Under the pieces are notes generated by a model. That model was not told where the DNA came from. It made no database searches and was given only the letters and a program-made list of their open reading frames with translations. From Fimenecus sp045543095 (lineage in GTDB: Bacteria; Bacillota; Clostridia; Oscillospirales; Acutalibacteraceae): DNA of 64,000 nt. Location: positions 36,240 through 100,239 of the forward strand of contig JAZQMC010000025.1 of assembly GCA_045543095.1 (NCBI GenBank). Reading direction: 5' to 3'. Shown piece after piece: positions 24,757 to 34,077 of the stretch; the stretch's first letter is position 1, and every line of letters starts with the position of its first letter. Position numbers and translations under genes: made by a program.

Positions 24757-25938
24757 TTATGCAATGTCATTAGTTTTTTCAACATAAATTTCCTGTAAAG
24801 TGCCGATTTCCTGCTCACATTCTGCATAAAATTCGTAATTTTTTCCAAATTCGCCACTACTCTCACTCAAATGACAATTTACGATATGACTTGAATCGAG
24901 CAAATTCTTAACATAAATTGCATTGCTTAAAAGTGAAAGCTTATTCGACAATGATTCATTTGGGGTAATTGTTTCTTCACTAAAACTTGCACCGTACTCT
25001 GTTATTATTCCCAACGGCAACAGCATTTCATCATTTTTAATAAAAGATTTATGTTGAGTAAATGTTACTTCGGGAACTTTGGTACCCAAAGGGATTTGCA
25101 GACCAAAAAAGAAAAGTTTTTTTCTTGTCTTTTCGACAACCTGTGAATACAATGAAAAATCAGCATAGGAAAATGTTTTATTCTTTTTAACAAGGGCTTT
25201 CACATAGCCGTCGGCATGAATTACACTTTCACTACCATCGGGGTGAGAAATAAGTCCGCTTATAAGCAAATCTCCTTTAACCACCGCAGAGCCCGGTTTG
25301 ACTTCTTCGTTACCGTAAAGCACATCGACCGAAAGTATTACGCCGTCCTCACCGGCTATAAGATTCGTTGGTGTTTCATCGTCATAAATTTCGGGTGCAT
25401 CGGTTTTTTCGCGAACTTCAATCACCATTACAGAGCCTTTTAAATTGACCGATGCCCATGAAAGTTTTTGTATTTCACTCATTACACTTTGAGTTGCAAG
25501 CTCTGTATCTACCGTCGAAATACGAGAACCTACACGGACACCATATTTTTCAAAGGATTCGAGAAGATAATCATCATCTAACGTCACATTACCAACGAGG
25601 CTGACACTCCATACGAACTGTGAAAGCACGGTGATAATCACAACAGACATCAGAAAACCGAGAAAAAGTCCTGTGCGTACCTTATTTCGTTTTATGAAAA
25701 ACTTCAGACCTTTTTTCTCGGTAACACGAAGTCGCATACCTGATTTTCGTGCGGCAGAACGAATATTAAGATAGCCCTCAATAGTAGTGCTTGCGGTTAT
25801 ATTGCCGTTTATATTGCGGATATTCCACAAGGGTATTTCGTCCTTTGTGCATAAGTTTATAAATCTGTCGGCAAACCCGCCCGATGCCTTAAAATTTATG
25901 TAACCGAATAAATAACGAATAAATTCAATAATTAACAT
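24757..25938 (-). CDS. yqfD: Sporulation protein YqfD
   Basis: 393 residues. N-terminal soluble part, a central membrane segment (about 90-112, GLFLGFLMSVVIITVL) and a large extracytoplasmic C-terminal domain. Matches YqfD, a sigma-E-controlled sporulation membrane protein in Bacillus. Eight bases after yqfC. Supports a spore-forming host. Confidence 0.92.
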   Translation of the reverse strand: MLIIEFIRYLFGYINFKASGGFADRFINLCTKDEIPLWNIRNINGNITASTTIEGYLNIRSAARKSGMRLRVTEKKGLKFFIKRNKVRTGLFLGFLMSVVIITVLSQFVWSVSLVGNVTLDDDYLLESFEKYGVRVGSRISTVDTELATQSVMSEIQKLSWASVNLKGSVMVIEVREKTDAPEIYDDETPTNLIAGEDGVILSVDVLYGNEEVKPGSAVVKGDLLISGLISHPDGSESVIHADGYVKALVKKNKTFSYADFSLYSQVVEKTRKKLFFFGLQIPLGTKVPEVTFTQHKSFIKNDEMLLPLGIITEYGASFSEETITPNESLSNKLSLLSNAIYVKNLLDSSHIVNCHLSESSGEFGKNYEFYAECEQEIGTLQEIYVEKTNDIA

Positions 25939-25945
25939 AACTCAC

Positions 25946-26215
25946 CTATGAAACAAAATTAATTTCTGTGATTGTTCCGCTGATTACTGCAACACTGCCG
26001 TCATAAGATTTAATTACAAGTGTGTCACCCAAAACAGACAAAACGCAATCGTTCGCATTCAGCTTTATCAGGTTTTCGCTGTATTCAACAACACCTTTAC
26101 AACCGTCAATAATTATTTCACGGTTACCAAGCATTTCGATTTTCGGCTCACCTGACAAAACATCGGGCAAGGGAATTCGCGGCTTTTCGTTAGTTTTTCG
26201 CTTTCTTCGTGGCAT
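25946..26215 (-). CDS. yqfC: Sporulation protein YqfC
   Basis: 89 residues. A basic N-terminus (PRRKRKTNEKPR) and a YabP/YqfC beta-rich domain with LGNREIIIDGCKGVVEYS. Paired with yqfD as in spore-formers. A CATATAAT box at about 26241-26248 on the minus strand resembles a sigma-E -10 element, though the -35 is weak. Confidence 0.92.
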   Translation of the reverse strand: MPRRKRKTNEKPRIPLPDVLSGEPKIEMLGNREIIIDGCKGVVEYSENLIKLNANDCVLSVLGDTLVIKSYDGSVAVISGTITEINFVS

Positions 26216-26314
26216 AAATTACAGCACCTGCCTTACATAAAATTATATGAAAACAGTTTAAAATAATTCATTATCTACTGTCTGTTTTAATATTATTTTA
26301 GGGGATGTGAATTT

Positions 26315-27370
26315 ATGGTAACAATAAAAATAGGTCGCAATATTTTACCTTTTATGGCTGTGATAATCAGTATTTTCTGCATATTCAGAATGCCCGACGA
26401 AATAACAAAAGGAGTGACAGACGGACTGACAATCTGCTTTAATGTTATTCTGCCATCGCTTTTTCCCTTTATGGTGGTTTCAGCATACATAATAAAATCA
26501 GGGGAACTCAAATTTTTATACAAATTATTTTATCCTTTGACAAGATTTGTTTTAAGGTTGCCTCTTTGTACTGTGCCTGTTGTGATTATGGGGCTTATAG
26601 GTGGTTTTCCCGTGGGGGCAAGAATGACTTTTTTGTTGTTTGAAAGCGGGCAGATTACCGAAAATCAGGCAAAAAGGCTCTGCTTATTCTGTGTTAACGG
26701 CGGGCCTGCATTTATTATTTCTGCGGTTGGAATCAAAATGTTGGGGAGTAGCAAGGCAGGAATAATTATTTTTGTTTCGTTGTGCATTTCTTCAATTATT
26801 CTTGGATTTTTTGCGTCTTTTTTTGATAATAAAAAAATAGTGGAAAAGCATTATGAAAATGCGTTTCAAAGTCCTCTTGCGGCTTTGTCGGCATCGGTTA
26901 CCGACGGAGTACAGAGTATTTTGGGAATTTGTGCATGGGTGGTGCTTTTCAGCGGGATTACGGAATGCATAAGTTCTTTAAAATTGGGCGAAAATGCTTA
27001 TTCTGCTATGGTTTCACTACTTGAGGTTACAAAGGGGTGCACTCTGCTTGCAGGTGAAATGGGGCTACCGGTAATCGCGGCGGTGATTGGCTTTGGCGGA
27101 TTTTGTGTGCATTGTCAGGTATTTTCATATATAAAAGAAGTCGGATTAAAATACAGATATTTTTTCGTAGGCAGAGTGTTGTGTGCCTCTTTGTCGGCGG
27201 TAATATGCCATTTTATGCTTTATATTTTCCCTGTGGATATTACCACGGCGGTGATGAGTGATGATATTACTGTATCAGCATTTTCAGTATCTCTGCCCGC
27301 ATTTATAGCACTTACAATTATGTGTATTGTTATGATTTTTGATATTGATAGTAAACGGAAAGTGTGGTAA
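26315..27370 (+). CDS. YlbJ-like sporulation integral membrane protein
   Basis: 351 residues with about eight membrane segments. It has the nucleoside-recognition/GATE-like repeats of YlbJ (LPSLFPFMVVSAYIIKSG near the start; GGFPVGARM; a second half around VTDGVQSILGICAWVVLFSG). YlbJ is needed for heat-resistant spores in Bacillus. Divergent from yqfC with about 100 bases between, an arrangement that fits a shared sporulation-time control region. GGGGATGTG precedes the ATG. Confidence 0.87.
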   Translation: MVTIKIGRNILPFMAVIISIFCIFRMPDEITKGVTDGLTICFNVILPSLFPFMVVSAYIIKSGELKFLYKLFYPLTRFVLRLPLCTVPVVIMGLIGGFPVGARMTFLLFESGQITENQAKRLCLFCVNGGPAFIISAVGIKMLGSSKAGIIIFVSLCISSIILGFFASFFDNKKIVEKHYENAFQSPLAALSASVTDGVQSILGICAWVVLFSGITECISSLKLGENAYSAMVSLLEVTKGCTLLAGEMGLPVIAAVIGFGGFCVHCQVFSYIKEVGLKYRYFFVGRVLCASLSAVICHFMLYIFPVDITTAVMSDDITVSAFSVSLPAFIALTIMCIVMIFDIDSKRKVW

Positions 27371-27410
27371 AATGAAATTAAACAAAATCAATTTATATAC
27401 TCGGGTCGTT

Positions 27411-27480
27411 GAATAATCCCTCAGTCAACTTCGTTGACAGCTCCCCTTTCAGGTGAGCCGAGATATTGTCCCTACGAAAT
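27411..27480. repeat. Dispersed repeat, CCCTCAGTCA type
   Basis: Contains the hairpin GTCAACTTCGTTGAC at 27423-27437, then CTCCCCTTTCAGGTGAGCC and a CCCTACGAAAT tag. It resembles the GAATCCCTCC family at 53093 and 62497 in layout. Confidence 0.6.
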
Positions 27481-27495
27481 ACGGTGATTTAAAAA

Positions 27496-27711
27496 ATGAA
27501 AAAATTGTTGAATGAAAAAGAAATATCCCCCTCCTGCTCATACTGTGAATACGGTAAGTGCTCACCCGACGGTGAAACTGTGCTTTGCAAGAAAAAAGGA
27601 ATTGTTGATAAGAATTTTTATTGTAAAAAATTCTCTTATGATGTACTTAAACGCCGACCAAGAAGACCTCAACCATTACAGAAATTTAATAAAGATGATT
27701 TTTCATTATAA
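27496..27711 (+). CDS. Small conserved cysteine-rich protein
   Basis: 71 residues. Six cysteines in CSYCEYGKC...LC...YCKK order, then a basic Pro-rich end (KRRPRRPQP). The cysteine spacing suggests a small zinc-binding module. I recall similar short proteins near ylbJ genes in Clostridia but know no function. Followed by a strong terminator at 27729. Frame choice is supported by the conserved Cys pattern; the overlapping frame one base out is rejected. Confidence 0.75.
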   Translation: MKKLLNEKEISPSCSYCEYGKCSPDGETVLCKKKGIVDKNFYCKKFSYDVLKRRPRRPQPLQKFNKDDFSL

Positions 27712-27728
27712 TTTATGACAAAGAGTAA

Positions 27729-27764
27729 CCCCGCAAAGATAAAGTCTTTTGCGGGGCATTTTTT
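27729..27764 (+). terminator. Terminator after the Cys-rich gene
   Basis: CCCCGCAAA and TTTGCGGGG arms followed by CATTTTTTC. Confidence 0.9.
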
Positions 27765-27797
27765 CGGCGTTCAATATTTAAAATATATGGTAATTTC

Positions 27798-27845
27798 AAA
27801 ATGTTTCTTTTTATGGAATAAAATGTCTTTTTCATATTCTATAAT
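27798..27845 (+). promoter_or_regulatory. Promoter region of the XRE regulator with a direct repeat
   Basis: A -10 TATAAT at 27840-27845. Upstream, AAAATGTTTCTTTTTAT (27798-27814) is repeated as AAAATGTCTTTTTCAT (27820-27835), start to start 22 bases, covering the -35 region, which has no good hexamer. A likely operator for the downstream regulator or another factor. Confidence 0.5.
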
Positions 27846-27875
27846 AAATATAGAAATTATTTGGAGGTATGTCCA

Positions 27876-28178
27876 ATGTATAATAACGGATTTTCCAAGC
27901 GTTTAGCAGAGCTTCGTCAGGAAAAGGGAGTTTCTGCCCGCGATATGAGTTTATCTCTCGGTCAAAGTGAAAGCTATATCAATAAAATTGAAAACAATTA
28001 CGCAATGCCCTCAATGTCAGGCTTTTTTTACATCTGCGAATATCTTAACATTACTCCCCGCGATTTCTTTAATGAGGAAGACAAATACCCTCTTTATACT
28101 AAAGAATTAGTTGAGAGTACAAAAAAGCTTAACGACAAGCAAATGAAAGCATTGATTGAGTTTGTTAAGACACTTTAA
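27876..28178 (+). CDS. XRE-family helix-turn-helix regulator
   Basis: 100 residues from the ATG at 27876, eight bases after GGAGG. N-terminal HTH_3 domain (about 8-62: RLAELRQEKGVSARDMSLSL then ESYINKIENN) and a short helical C-terminus. DNA-binding cytoplasmic regulator; target unknown. The repeats in its promoter suggest autoregulation. It converges on ftsZ with a shared terminator. Confidence 0.9.
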   Translation: MYNNGFSKRLAELRQEKGVSARDMSLSLGQSESYINKIENNYAMPSMSGFFYICEYLNITPRDFFNEEDKYPLYTKELVESTKKLNDKQMKALIEFVKTL

Positions 28179-28188
28179 AATTAGGCAT

Positions 28189-28218
28189 AAAAAAATCCCG
28201 CAAATTGCGGGATTTTTT
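28189..28218. terminator. Bidirectional terminator between the XRE gene and ftsZ
   Basis: TCCCGCAA/TTGCGGGA with an A-tract before and a T-tract after, so it works in both directions. Confidence 0.9.
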
Positions 28219-28234
28219 GTTTGTTATAATTCAA

Positions 28235-29314
28235 TTATTTTCTGCTCTTGAAAAGGTCAAGGATGTCGCCCATATCTTCGTCTGCACCGAAGTTGCTGTT
28301 TGAGCTGATGTCATCCATTGAAGAATTGTACATTGGCTTTTTAGCCATGCCGTTCTTATCAAGACCGAAGCCTGTTGCGATAACAGTAACATACATTTCG
28401 TCGTCAAGCTTTTCGTCGAAAGCAACACCGAAGATGATGTTTGCGTCATCGTCAGCCTGTGAACGAATGATACCTGCTGCTGTGTCAACATCTTCAAGAG
28501 TGATGTCAGGAGATGCTGTGATGCTGATGATAACACCTTTTGCACCTGCGATTGTTGTTTCAAGAAGTGGGCTTGAGATAGCGTCGTTAGCTGCTGCTTC
28601 TGCCTTATCTTTACCGCTTGCGTGACCGATACCCATATGAGCGTGGCCAGCGTCTTTCATAACTGAAGTAACGTCAGCGAAGTCAAGGTTGATGAATGCA
28701 GGCTTTGTGATAAGGGCTGTAACAGACTTAACGCCCTGACGAAGAACATCGTCAGCAATACCGAAAGCATTTGCGAATGTAATTCTCTGCTCTGAAACAT
28801 ATTTAAGTCTTTCGTTAGGAATAACGATAAGAGAGTCAACATGCTGTGAAAGTTCTGCGATACCTGCTTCAGCCTGCTTCATTCTGTGGTTGCCTTCAAA
28901 TGCGAAAGGCTTTGTAACGATACCAACTGTAAGGATACCCTTTTCTTTAGCGATTTCTGCGATGATTGGAGCAGCACCTGTACCTGTTCCGCCGCCCATA
29001 CCGGCTGTTACGAATACCATCTGTGTACCTGAAAGAGCTTCAATGATAGCGTCACGGCTCTCTTCAGCTGATTTCTGGCCAACCTCAGGCTTTGCACCTG
29101 CACCACGACCAGCAGTAACTTTTTCACCAATCTGAATTTTTGACTCTGCAAGTGAACGAGCAAGAGCCTGCTTATCTGTGTTGATAGCGATAAGCTCAAC
29201 ACCACCGATACCTGCTTTTGCCATACGGTCAACAGCGTTTCCGCCGCCGCCACCTACGCCGATAACTTTGATATTTGCGATGTCCTGATACTGATTATCA
29301 ATTTCGAATGCCAT
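28235..29314 (-). CDS. ftsZ: Cell division protein FtsZ
   Basis: About 359 residues from the ATG at 29314, ten bases after AGGAGG. Tubulin-like GTPase: glycine loop IGVGGGGGNAVDRM, tubulin signature GGGTGTGAAP and the T7 loop NLDFADV. The linker is short and the C-terminal peptide reads GDILDLFKSRK. Forms the division ring. It has its own promoter, downstream of the dcw genes and separated from ftsQ by 142 bases, with no ftsA between. Confidence 0.98.
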   Translation of the reverse strand: MAFEIDNQYQDIANIKVIGVGGGGGNAVDRMAKAGIGGVELIAINTDKQALARSLAESKIQIGEKVTAGRGAGAKPEVGQKSAEESRDAIIEALSGTQMVFVTAGMGGGTGTGAAPIIAEIAKEKGILTVGIVTKPFAFEGNHRMKQAEAGIAELSQHVDSLIVIPNERLKYVSEQRITFANAFGIADDVLRQGVKSVTALITKPAFINLDFADVTSVMKDAGHAHMGIGHASGKDKAEAAANDAISSPLLETTIAGAKGVIISITASPDITLEDVDTAAGIIRSQADDDANIIFGVAFDEKLDDEMYVTVIATGFGLDKNGMAKKPMYNSSMDDISSNSNFGADEDMGDILDLFKSRK

Positions 29315-29370
29315 ATTTAAACATCCTCCTATGTATATTTTCACACCTAATTATGCATTATAGTGTTTAT

Positions 29371-29399
29371 ATTCTATCATTTTTAAAAAATAATTGCAA
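29371..29399 (-). promoter_or_regulatory. ftsZ promoter
   Basis: TTGCAA and TAGAAT with a 17-base spacer on the minus strand. Confidence 0.6.
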
Positions 29400-29456
29400 T
29401 ATATATTGTATATATTTTTTTGATTTTTTTAACTTTTTTAACAGTTTTTTAAAGAT

Positions 29457-30401
29457 TTATGCCGCAGTTTGCTCTTCAGATGACTCCGTATTGTTTTCCG
29501 CGTCATTTTCACTTGCGTTTTCCGATGTTTCTTCTTCACTTTGAGGCTCGGTGGTTGAGGTTTCTTCAGACCAATATCCCTTGCCTTCAACCGTCAGATT
29601 GATTACACCGCGATAATTGGGATTTTCTTCATTTTGTGTTTCTAACGCAGATTTACCCAATGCAAGTTTTTTGTAAGTATTATCCTTATCGGTTTCGCCA
29701 AGTTCAAGAGTTATTCTGCCCTGATACACAAGTTTTATGTTATATATATCGGACAAATCAATTGAAGAAACATCTTCTAAGCCACATTCATCACAAGAAG
29801 TACTTATAAGAACAAGTTTATCAAAAACTTTATCATTTTCAGGCTTAATTTCATAACCGATTTCAGCAGAAATAATTTCGCCCATATTAAGAAGAGTTAT
29901 ATTCTCACCGATAAATTCAAGCCCTTTTTCGAGTACTTTTCCGTTTTTATCAAGCAAAGTATAATAGCCATCTTGAATAACGGCATATTTTGCTTCGGTT
30001 TTTGTGATAATAAGTTCTAATCCCGACGGAAGATGACGCTTGATTTTAACATAATCAACATAGGGAAGTTCGGTTGAAATTTTTTCATTTATTTCGTCCT
30101 TTGAAATGAATATCAGGTTATCCCCTATTGCCACTCCGCTTTTTTCGGTAACATCTTCGGCAGAATAAACCGTGTCGCCTGTTACGGTGATTTCATTTAT
30201 ATTAAAAAACATTGTGAGAACTAAAATCACGCCAACGCATAAAAATAAAAACAAAATAGCTAAACGAATTATAAGTTTTTTGCGTTTATTCTTTTTTCTG
30301 CGTTGAGCGGTACGATTGACAATACGCTCATTGCCCGACATTTGTCTGTCAGGCGGTTTGCGATTAGATTGTTGTCTGTCCGTACTGTTATGTTGTTTCA
30401 T
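29457..30401 (-). CDS. ftsQ: Cell division protein FtsQ/DivIB
   Basis: 314 residues. Basic cytoplasmic N-terminus, one membrane segment (about 43-66), a POTRA domain (about 70-140) with FNINEITVTGDTVYS, then a beta domain and a Glu/Ser/Thr-rich tail. Divisome protein that binds FtsL/FtsB-type partners. Overlaps the end of murA by 14 bases. Confidence 0.92.
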   Translation of the reverse strand: MKQHNSTDRQQSNRKPPDRQMSGNERIVNRTAQRRKKNKRKKLIIRLAILFLFLCVGVILVLTMFFNINEITVTGDTVYSAEDVTEKSGVAIGDNLIFISKDEINEKISTELPYVDYVKIKRHLPSGLELIITKTEAKYAVIQDGYYTLLDKNGKVLEKGLEFIGENITLLNMGEIISAEIGYEIKPENDKVFDKLVLISTSCDECGLEDVSSIDLSDIYNIKLVYQGRITLELGETDKDNTYKKLALGKSALETQNEENPNYRGVINLTVEGKGYWSEETSTTEPQSEEETSENASENDAENNTESSEEQTAA

Positions 30402-31662
30402 CTGCCTTCATCCTTTTAATATCCGCTCCCAAAAACCGCAAAATTTCTTCAGGGTTTTCGTAGCCTCGGTCAATATGGTGTAATTCCGTTATTTCTGTTG
30501 TTCCCTCGGCACAAAGTCCTGCAAGCATCATTGCCGAACCACCGCGTAAATCGGTTGATTTAACATTTGCACCGTGTAATTTTCGCACACCTTCAATTAC
30601 TGCCATTCTGCCCTCGGCACTGATTTTAGCACCGAAGCGGATAAGCTCGCCAATATGCTTGAAACGGCTTTCAAAAATATTTTCTATTATAACACTTGTG
30701 CCCTCGGCAATAGTTGTGAGTGCCATTATCTGTGCCTGAACATCCGTTGGGAAACCAGGATAGGGCATTGTGCGTATCATACGAATTCTGTGAAGCTTTG
30801 GCGGTGCAATAAGTGAAACCTTTCGGCAGTTCACCGTTATGTCACACCCCGCCTCGCGAAGCGGCTGAATTGTTGGACCGATATGTGCGGGAATTATATC
30901 ACGAAGAATAATTCTGCCGTTTGTCATTGCCGCCGCAATCATATAGGTTGAAGCTACAATTCGGTCGGGAATTACAGTATGTTCGGTAGCGTTTAATCGG
31001 GTTACACCCTCGATTGTGACTGTGCTGTCTCCCGCCCCGTGAATTCTTGCTCCACAACGATTTAAGAAATCTGCCAAGTCGCTGATTTCGGGCTCACGAG
31101 CAGCATTTGTGATGATTGTTGTGCCCTTTGCAAGTACTGCCGCAAGGATAATATTTTCTGTTGCTCCAACGCTTGGAAATGAGAGAGTTATGCGAGTGCC
31201 AATAAGTCCTTTTTCTTCTGCTGAACAAACAATATAGCCGTTTTCGGTAGTAACCCTTGCACCGAATTGTTCCATTGCAGAAAGGTGTAAATCGATAGGT
31301 CTGAGCCCTATTTCACACCCACCCGGAGTGGATAAAACCGCTTTGCCCATTCTGCCTAAAATACCGCCTAAAAACACGATTGATGAACGCATTTCACGCA
31401 TCAAATCGTCGGGAACATGAGTTTGATTTACCCCTGTTGAGTCGACGGTTATTGTACTGCCCTCGCGGATTACTACGCAACCGAGATATTCTAAAATTTT
31501 GATTGTTGCGTCCACATCAGAAAGTCTTGGACAATTATGTATGACGGAAATTCCGTTTACTAAAAGTGTTGCTACGAGAATCGGTAAAACGCTGTTTTTT
31601 GCACCCTGCACCGAGATTTCACCATTAAGCCTTTTACCGCCGTTGATTACTATTTTATCCAA
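30388..31662 (-). CDS. murA: UDP-N-acetylglucosamine 1-carboxyvinyltransferase MurA
   Basis: 424 residues. First committed step of peptidoglycan synthesis; transfers enolpyruvate to UDP-GlcNAc. The catalytic cysteine, target of fosfomycin, is Cys116 in PGGCEIGLRP. Inverted alpha-beta barrel motifs GAKNSVLP and RPLREAG are present. Starts with TTG at 31662 after AAAGGGTG. Confidence 0.96.
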   Translation of the reverse strand: MDKIVINGGKRLNGEISVQGAKNSVLPILVATLLVNGISVIHNCPRLSDVDATIKILEYLGCVVIREGSTITVDSTGVNQTHVPDDLMREMRSSIVFLGGILGRMGKAVLSTPGGCEIGLRPIDLHLSAMEQFGARVTTENGYIVCSAEEKGLIGTRITLSFPSVGATENIILAAVLAKGTTIITNAAREPEISDLADFLNRCGARIHGAGDSTVTIEGVTRLNATEHTVIPDRIVASTYMIAAAMTNGRIILRDIIPAHIGPTIQPLREAGCDITVNCRKVSLIAPPKLHRIRMIRTMPYPGFPTDVQAQIMALTTIAEGTSVIIENIFESRFKHIGELIRFGAKISAEGRMAVIEGVRKLHGANVKSTDLRGGSAMMLAGLCAEGTTEITELHHIDRGYENPEEILRFLGADIKRMKADETT

Positions 31663-31720
31663 ATTTCACACACCCTTTACTGTCATATACTATGCGGGAT
31701 ATGTGAAAAATGTTATTTAA

Positions 31721-32839
31721 TTATTTTGCTAAATCTGTAATTATATTGCAGATTTCTGTGAGTGCATTAAGCTTTGCACTCTTACCCGCATTAAGCGAGA
31801 TTTTACGAAGCTTTTCGGGATTATTTTTAAGGTCAAGCACTGTATTTGCAAGAATTTCGTTATTGAGATTTTTCTCTTCAATAAGAATTGCACCGTCATT
31901 TTCTGCAAGTGCCATTGCGTTGTGGAACTGATGATTTTCTGCCACATTAGGTGACGGAATGAGAATTGAGGGTTTAGAGAGTGCTTGAATTTCTGAAATT
32001 GAGCTTGCCCCCGCACGACTGATTACCAAATCGCAAGCTGGAAGGCAAATATCCATATTGTCTATGTATTCACGGATTTCAATATTTGTGCCTTTGCCAA
32101 AAGACACATCCTTTTCGGTAAGCTTATCGCCCACCCATTTACCGAATTTGCCCGTTGCGTGCAAAAAGCAGATGTTTTTTTCATTCTTCAATGCGGTCAA
32201 CATATCCACAACTGCATTGTTAATGGCATCTGCACCAAGGGACCCACCCATTGAAAGAACAAGCATATCACTTTCGCGAAGTCCCAAGGTCGCACGTGCA
32301 AAATCACGGTCAGTTTTCACGATTTCACGGCGTACGGGAAGTCCTGTTACAACCGGTGGGAATTTACAATTCATATATTTTTCGGCTGCGGGAGAAGTAA
32401 GCATTACCTTATCAACAAGCTTTGCAAGTGCCTTATTTGCTACGCCGGGAAAAGCATTCTGCTCGTGAATTGCGGTTTTAATGCCCATTTTTACGGCAGT
32501 ACGCAAAACGGGACCTGTAACATAACCGCCAAAACCCACCACAACATCGGGATTGAATTCATTTATGATTTCTTTTGCTTTGCCCGAAGCCTTTAATGTG
32601 AGAGCTACTGTTTTTATATTTTCAACTATGCCTTTAAGCGATAGATTTCGCGAAAAGCCGTTCATTTCTACTGTTTTGATATTAAATCCTGCTTTTGGGA
32701 CAATCTGTGTTTCCATTCTGCCCTCTGTGCCCACAAATAAAATTTCGGAATCGGGATTTAATCTTTTTATTTCTTTAGCGACGGCAACTGCGGGATTAAT
32801 ATGACCGCCCGTGCCCCCTGCCACAAACATAATTCTCAT
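31721..32839 (-). CDS. murG: Undecaprenyl-PP-MurNAc-pentapeptide GlcNAc transferase MurG
   Basis: 372 residues. GT-B glycosyltransferase making lipid II from lipid I on the inner face of the membrane. The N-terminal glycine motif GGTGGHINPA and GGYVTGP, plus the donor-site region SRAGASSISE, are conserved. Strong AAGGAG before the ATG. Confidence 0.97.
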   Translation of the reverse strand: MRIMFVAGGTGGHINPAVAVAKEIKRLNPDSEILFVGTEGRMETQIVPKAGFNIKTVEMNGFSRNLSLKGIVENIKTVALTLKASGKAKEIINEFNPDVVVGFGGYVTGPVLRTAVKMGIKTAIHEQNAFPGVANKALAKLVDKVMLTSPAAEKYMNCKFPPVVTGLPVRREIVKTDRDFARATLGLRESDMLVLSMGGSLGADAINNAVVDMLTALKNEKNICFLHATGKFGKWVGDKLTEKDVSFGKGTNIEIREYIDNMDICLPACDLVISRAGASSISEIQALSKPSILIPSPNVAENHQFHNAMALAENDGAILIEEKNLNNEILANTVLDLKNNPEKLRKISLNAGKSAKLNALTEICNIITDLAK

Positions 32840-32845
32840 AAAAAG

Positions 32846-34048
32846 TTACTCCTTTTTTCGTGCACTTCGGGAGATGGATAAAACCATACCCATTTCACAC
32901 AGAAGGATAATAAGTGACGTACCGCCCGCCGAGAAAAACGGCAGAGAAATGCCTGTATTTGGAAGAAAATCGGTAACAACACCGATGTTGAGTGCTACCT
33001 GAATTCCAACCTGAAAAACGATACCCATACAGAGAAGTGCACTGAAACGGTCTTTTGCCATAAGTCCGATTTTAATTCCGCGATAAATGAGAAGTGCAAA
33101 GAGAATGATTATTGCAACTGCACCGATAAAGCCTAATTCTTCACAAACGATTGCGAATATAAAGTCGTTCTGTGGTTCTGAAACATAAAGGTGCTTTTGC
33201 TTTGACTGACCGAGTCCCGTGCCTAAAAATCCGCCCGAGCCGATGGCATAAAGGGAGTTATTTGTCTGCCAACGAGCACCCATTGGGTCATAATCTTTAT
33301 CAAGCCAAGCCACAATACGCTCGCCCGCGTAATCTTTAAGAATATCGGGGTTTGCAATTAGAACTACTGCACCGACAACCACGATTATTGCCGCGGCAAT
33401 GAACCATTTGCCCTTAACCTCGCCAAGAAACAGCATAACAACACCGAGTGCCAAAATAAGCAATGTAGCTGAAACGTGATTTTCAAGATAAACAAGACCT
33501 GCGAAAACGACTATGATTACGCCATAGAAAACAAGAGAAGTGAACGACTTATAGATTGTAATTTTGCCGTCGGTCATTCTGTGTATCATTTCGTTGGGAA
33601 CTTTACCTGTTACACCCTTATAGTTTCGTTCAAGCAAGAAAGCAAGAATTAAAATCAAGCCGATTTTTGCAATTTCTGACGGTTGGAATGTTACAAAACC
33701 CAAATCTATCCAACGCTTAAAGCCAGGTTTATATTCAGGCAATAAAAGAACAAGCACAAGCAATCCAATAGACACAAACACGCCGATTATAGCAACAAGG
33801 CGAAAATATTCATATCTTATTCGAGAAATTATATACATCAAAAACAGCCCGAGAACCGCATAAATCAACTGATTTACAAAGATTTCTGTACTGCCGTTTC
33901 TGAAATAATAGCTGTAAGTATAGCTGGCGGAAAACAGCATTATAAGACCTGTTGTTACGATTGTTATGAGCAAGAGGAAAAAAGGAATATCCATTGAACC
34001 CGATGCAAAAAACATACCGAGTGGGGATTTTTTCTTTTTAGTTGCCAT
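32846..34048 (-). CDS. ftsW: SEDS-family glycan polymerase FtsW/SpoVE
   Basis: 400 residues with ten membrane segments. SEDS signature regions: WIDLGFVTFQPSEIAKIGLI, NDFIFAIVCEELGFIG and LPFFSAGGTSLI. Polymerises lipid II with its class B PBP partner (37965-40190). FtsW versus SpoVE cannot be separated by eye; the dcw position supports a septal enzyme. Six bases before murG. Confidence 0.94.
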   Translation of the reverse strand: MATKKKKSPLGMFFASGSMDIPFFLLLITIVTTGLIMLFSASYTYSYYFRNGSTEIFVNQLIYAVLGLFLMYIISRIRYEYFRLVAIIGVFVSIGLLVLVLLLPEYKPGFKRWIDLGFVTFQPSEIAKIGLILILAFLLERNYKGVTGKVPNEMIHRMTDGKITIYKSFTSLVFYGVIIVVFAGLVYLENHVSATLLILALGVVMLFLGEVKGKWFIAAAIIVVVGAVVLIANPDILKDYAGERIVAWLDKDYDPMGARWQTNNSLYAIGSGGFLGTGLGQSKQKHLYVSEPQNDFIFAIVCEELGFIGAVAIIILFALLIYRGIKIGLMAKDRFSALLCMGIVFQVGIQVALNIGVVTDFLPNTGISLPFFSAGGTSLIILLCEMGMVLSISRSARKKE

Positions 34049-34077
34049 TTTCTCACCGCCTTTTTAAAAAGTTTTAG

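Noticed and set aside
27512..27718. Overlapping frame of the small Cys-rich protein
   Set aside because: The frame starting at 27496 holds the regular cysteine pattern and ends before the terminator; the other has no such features.
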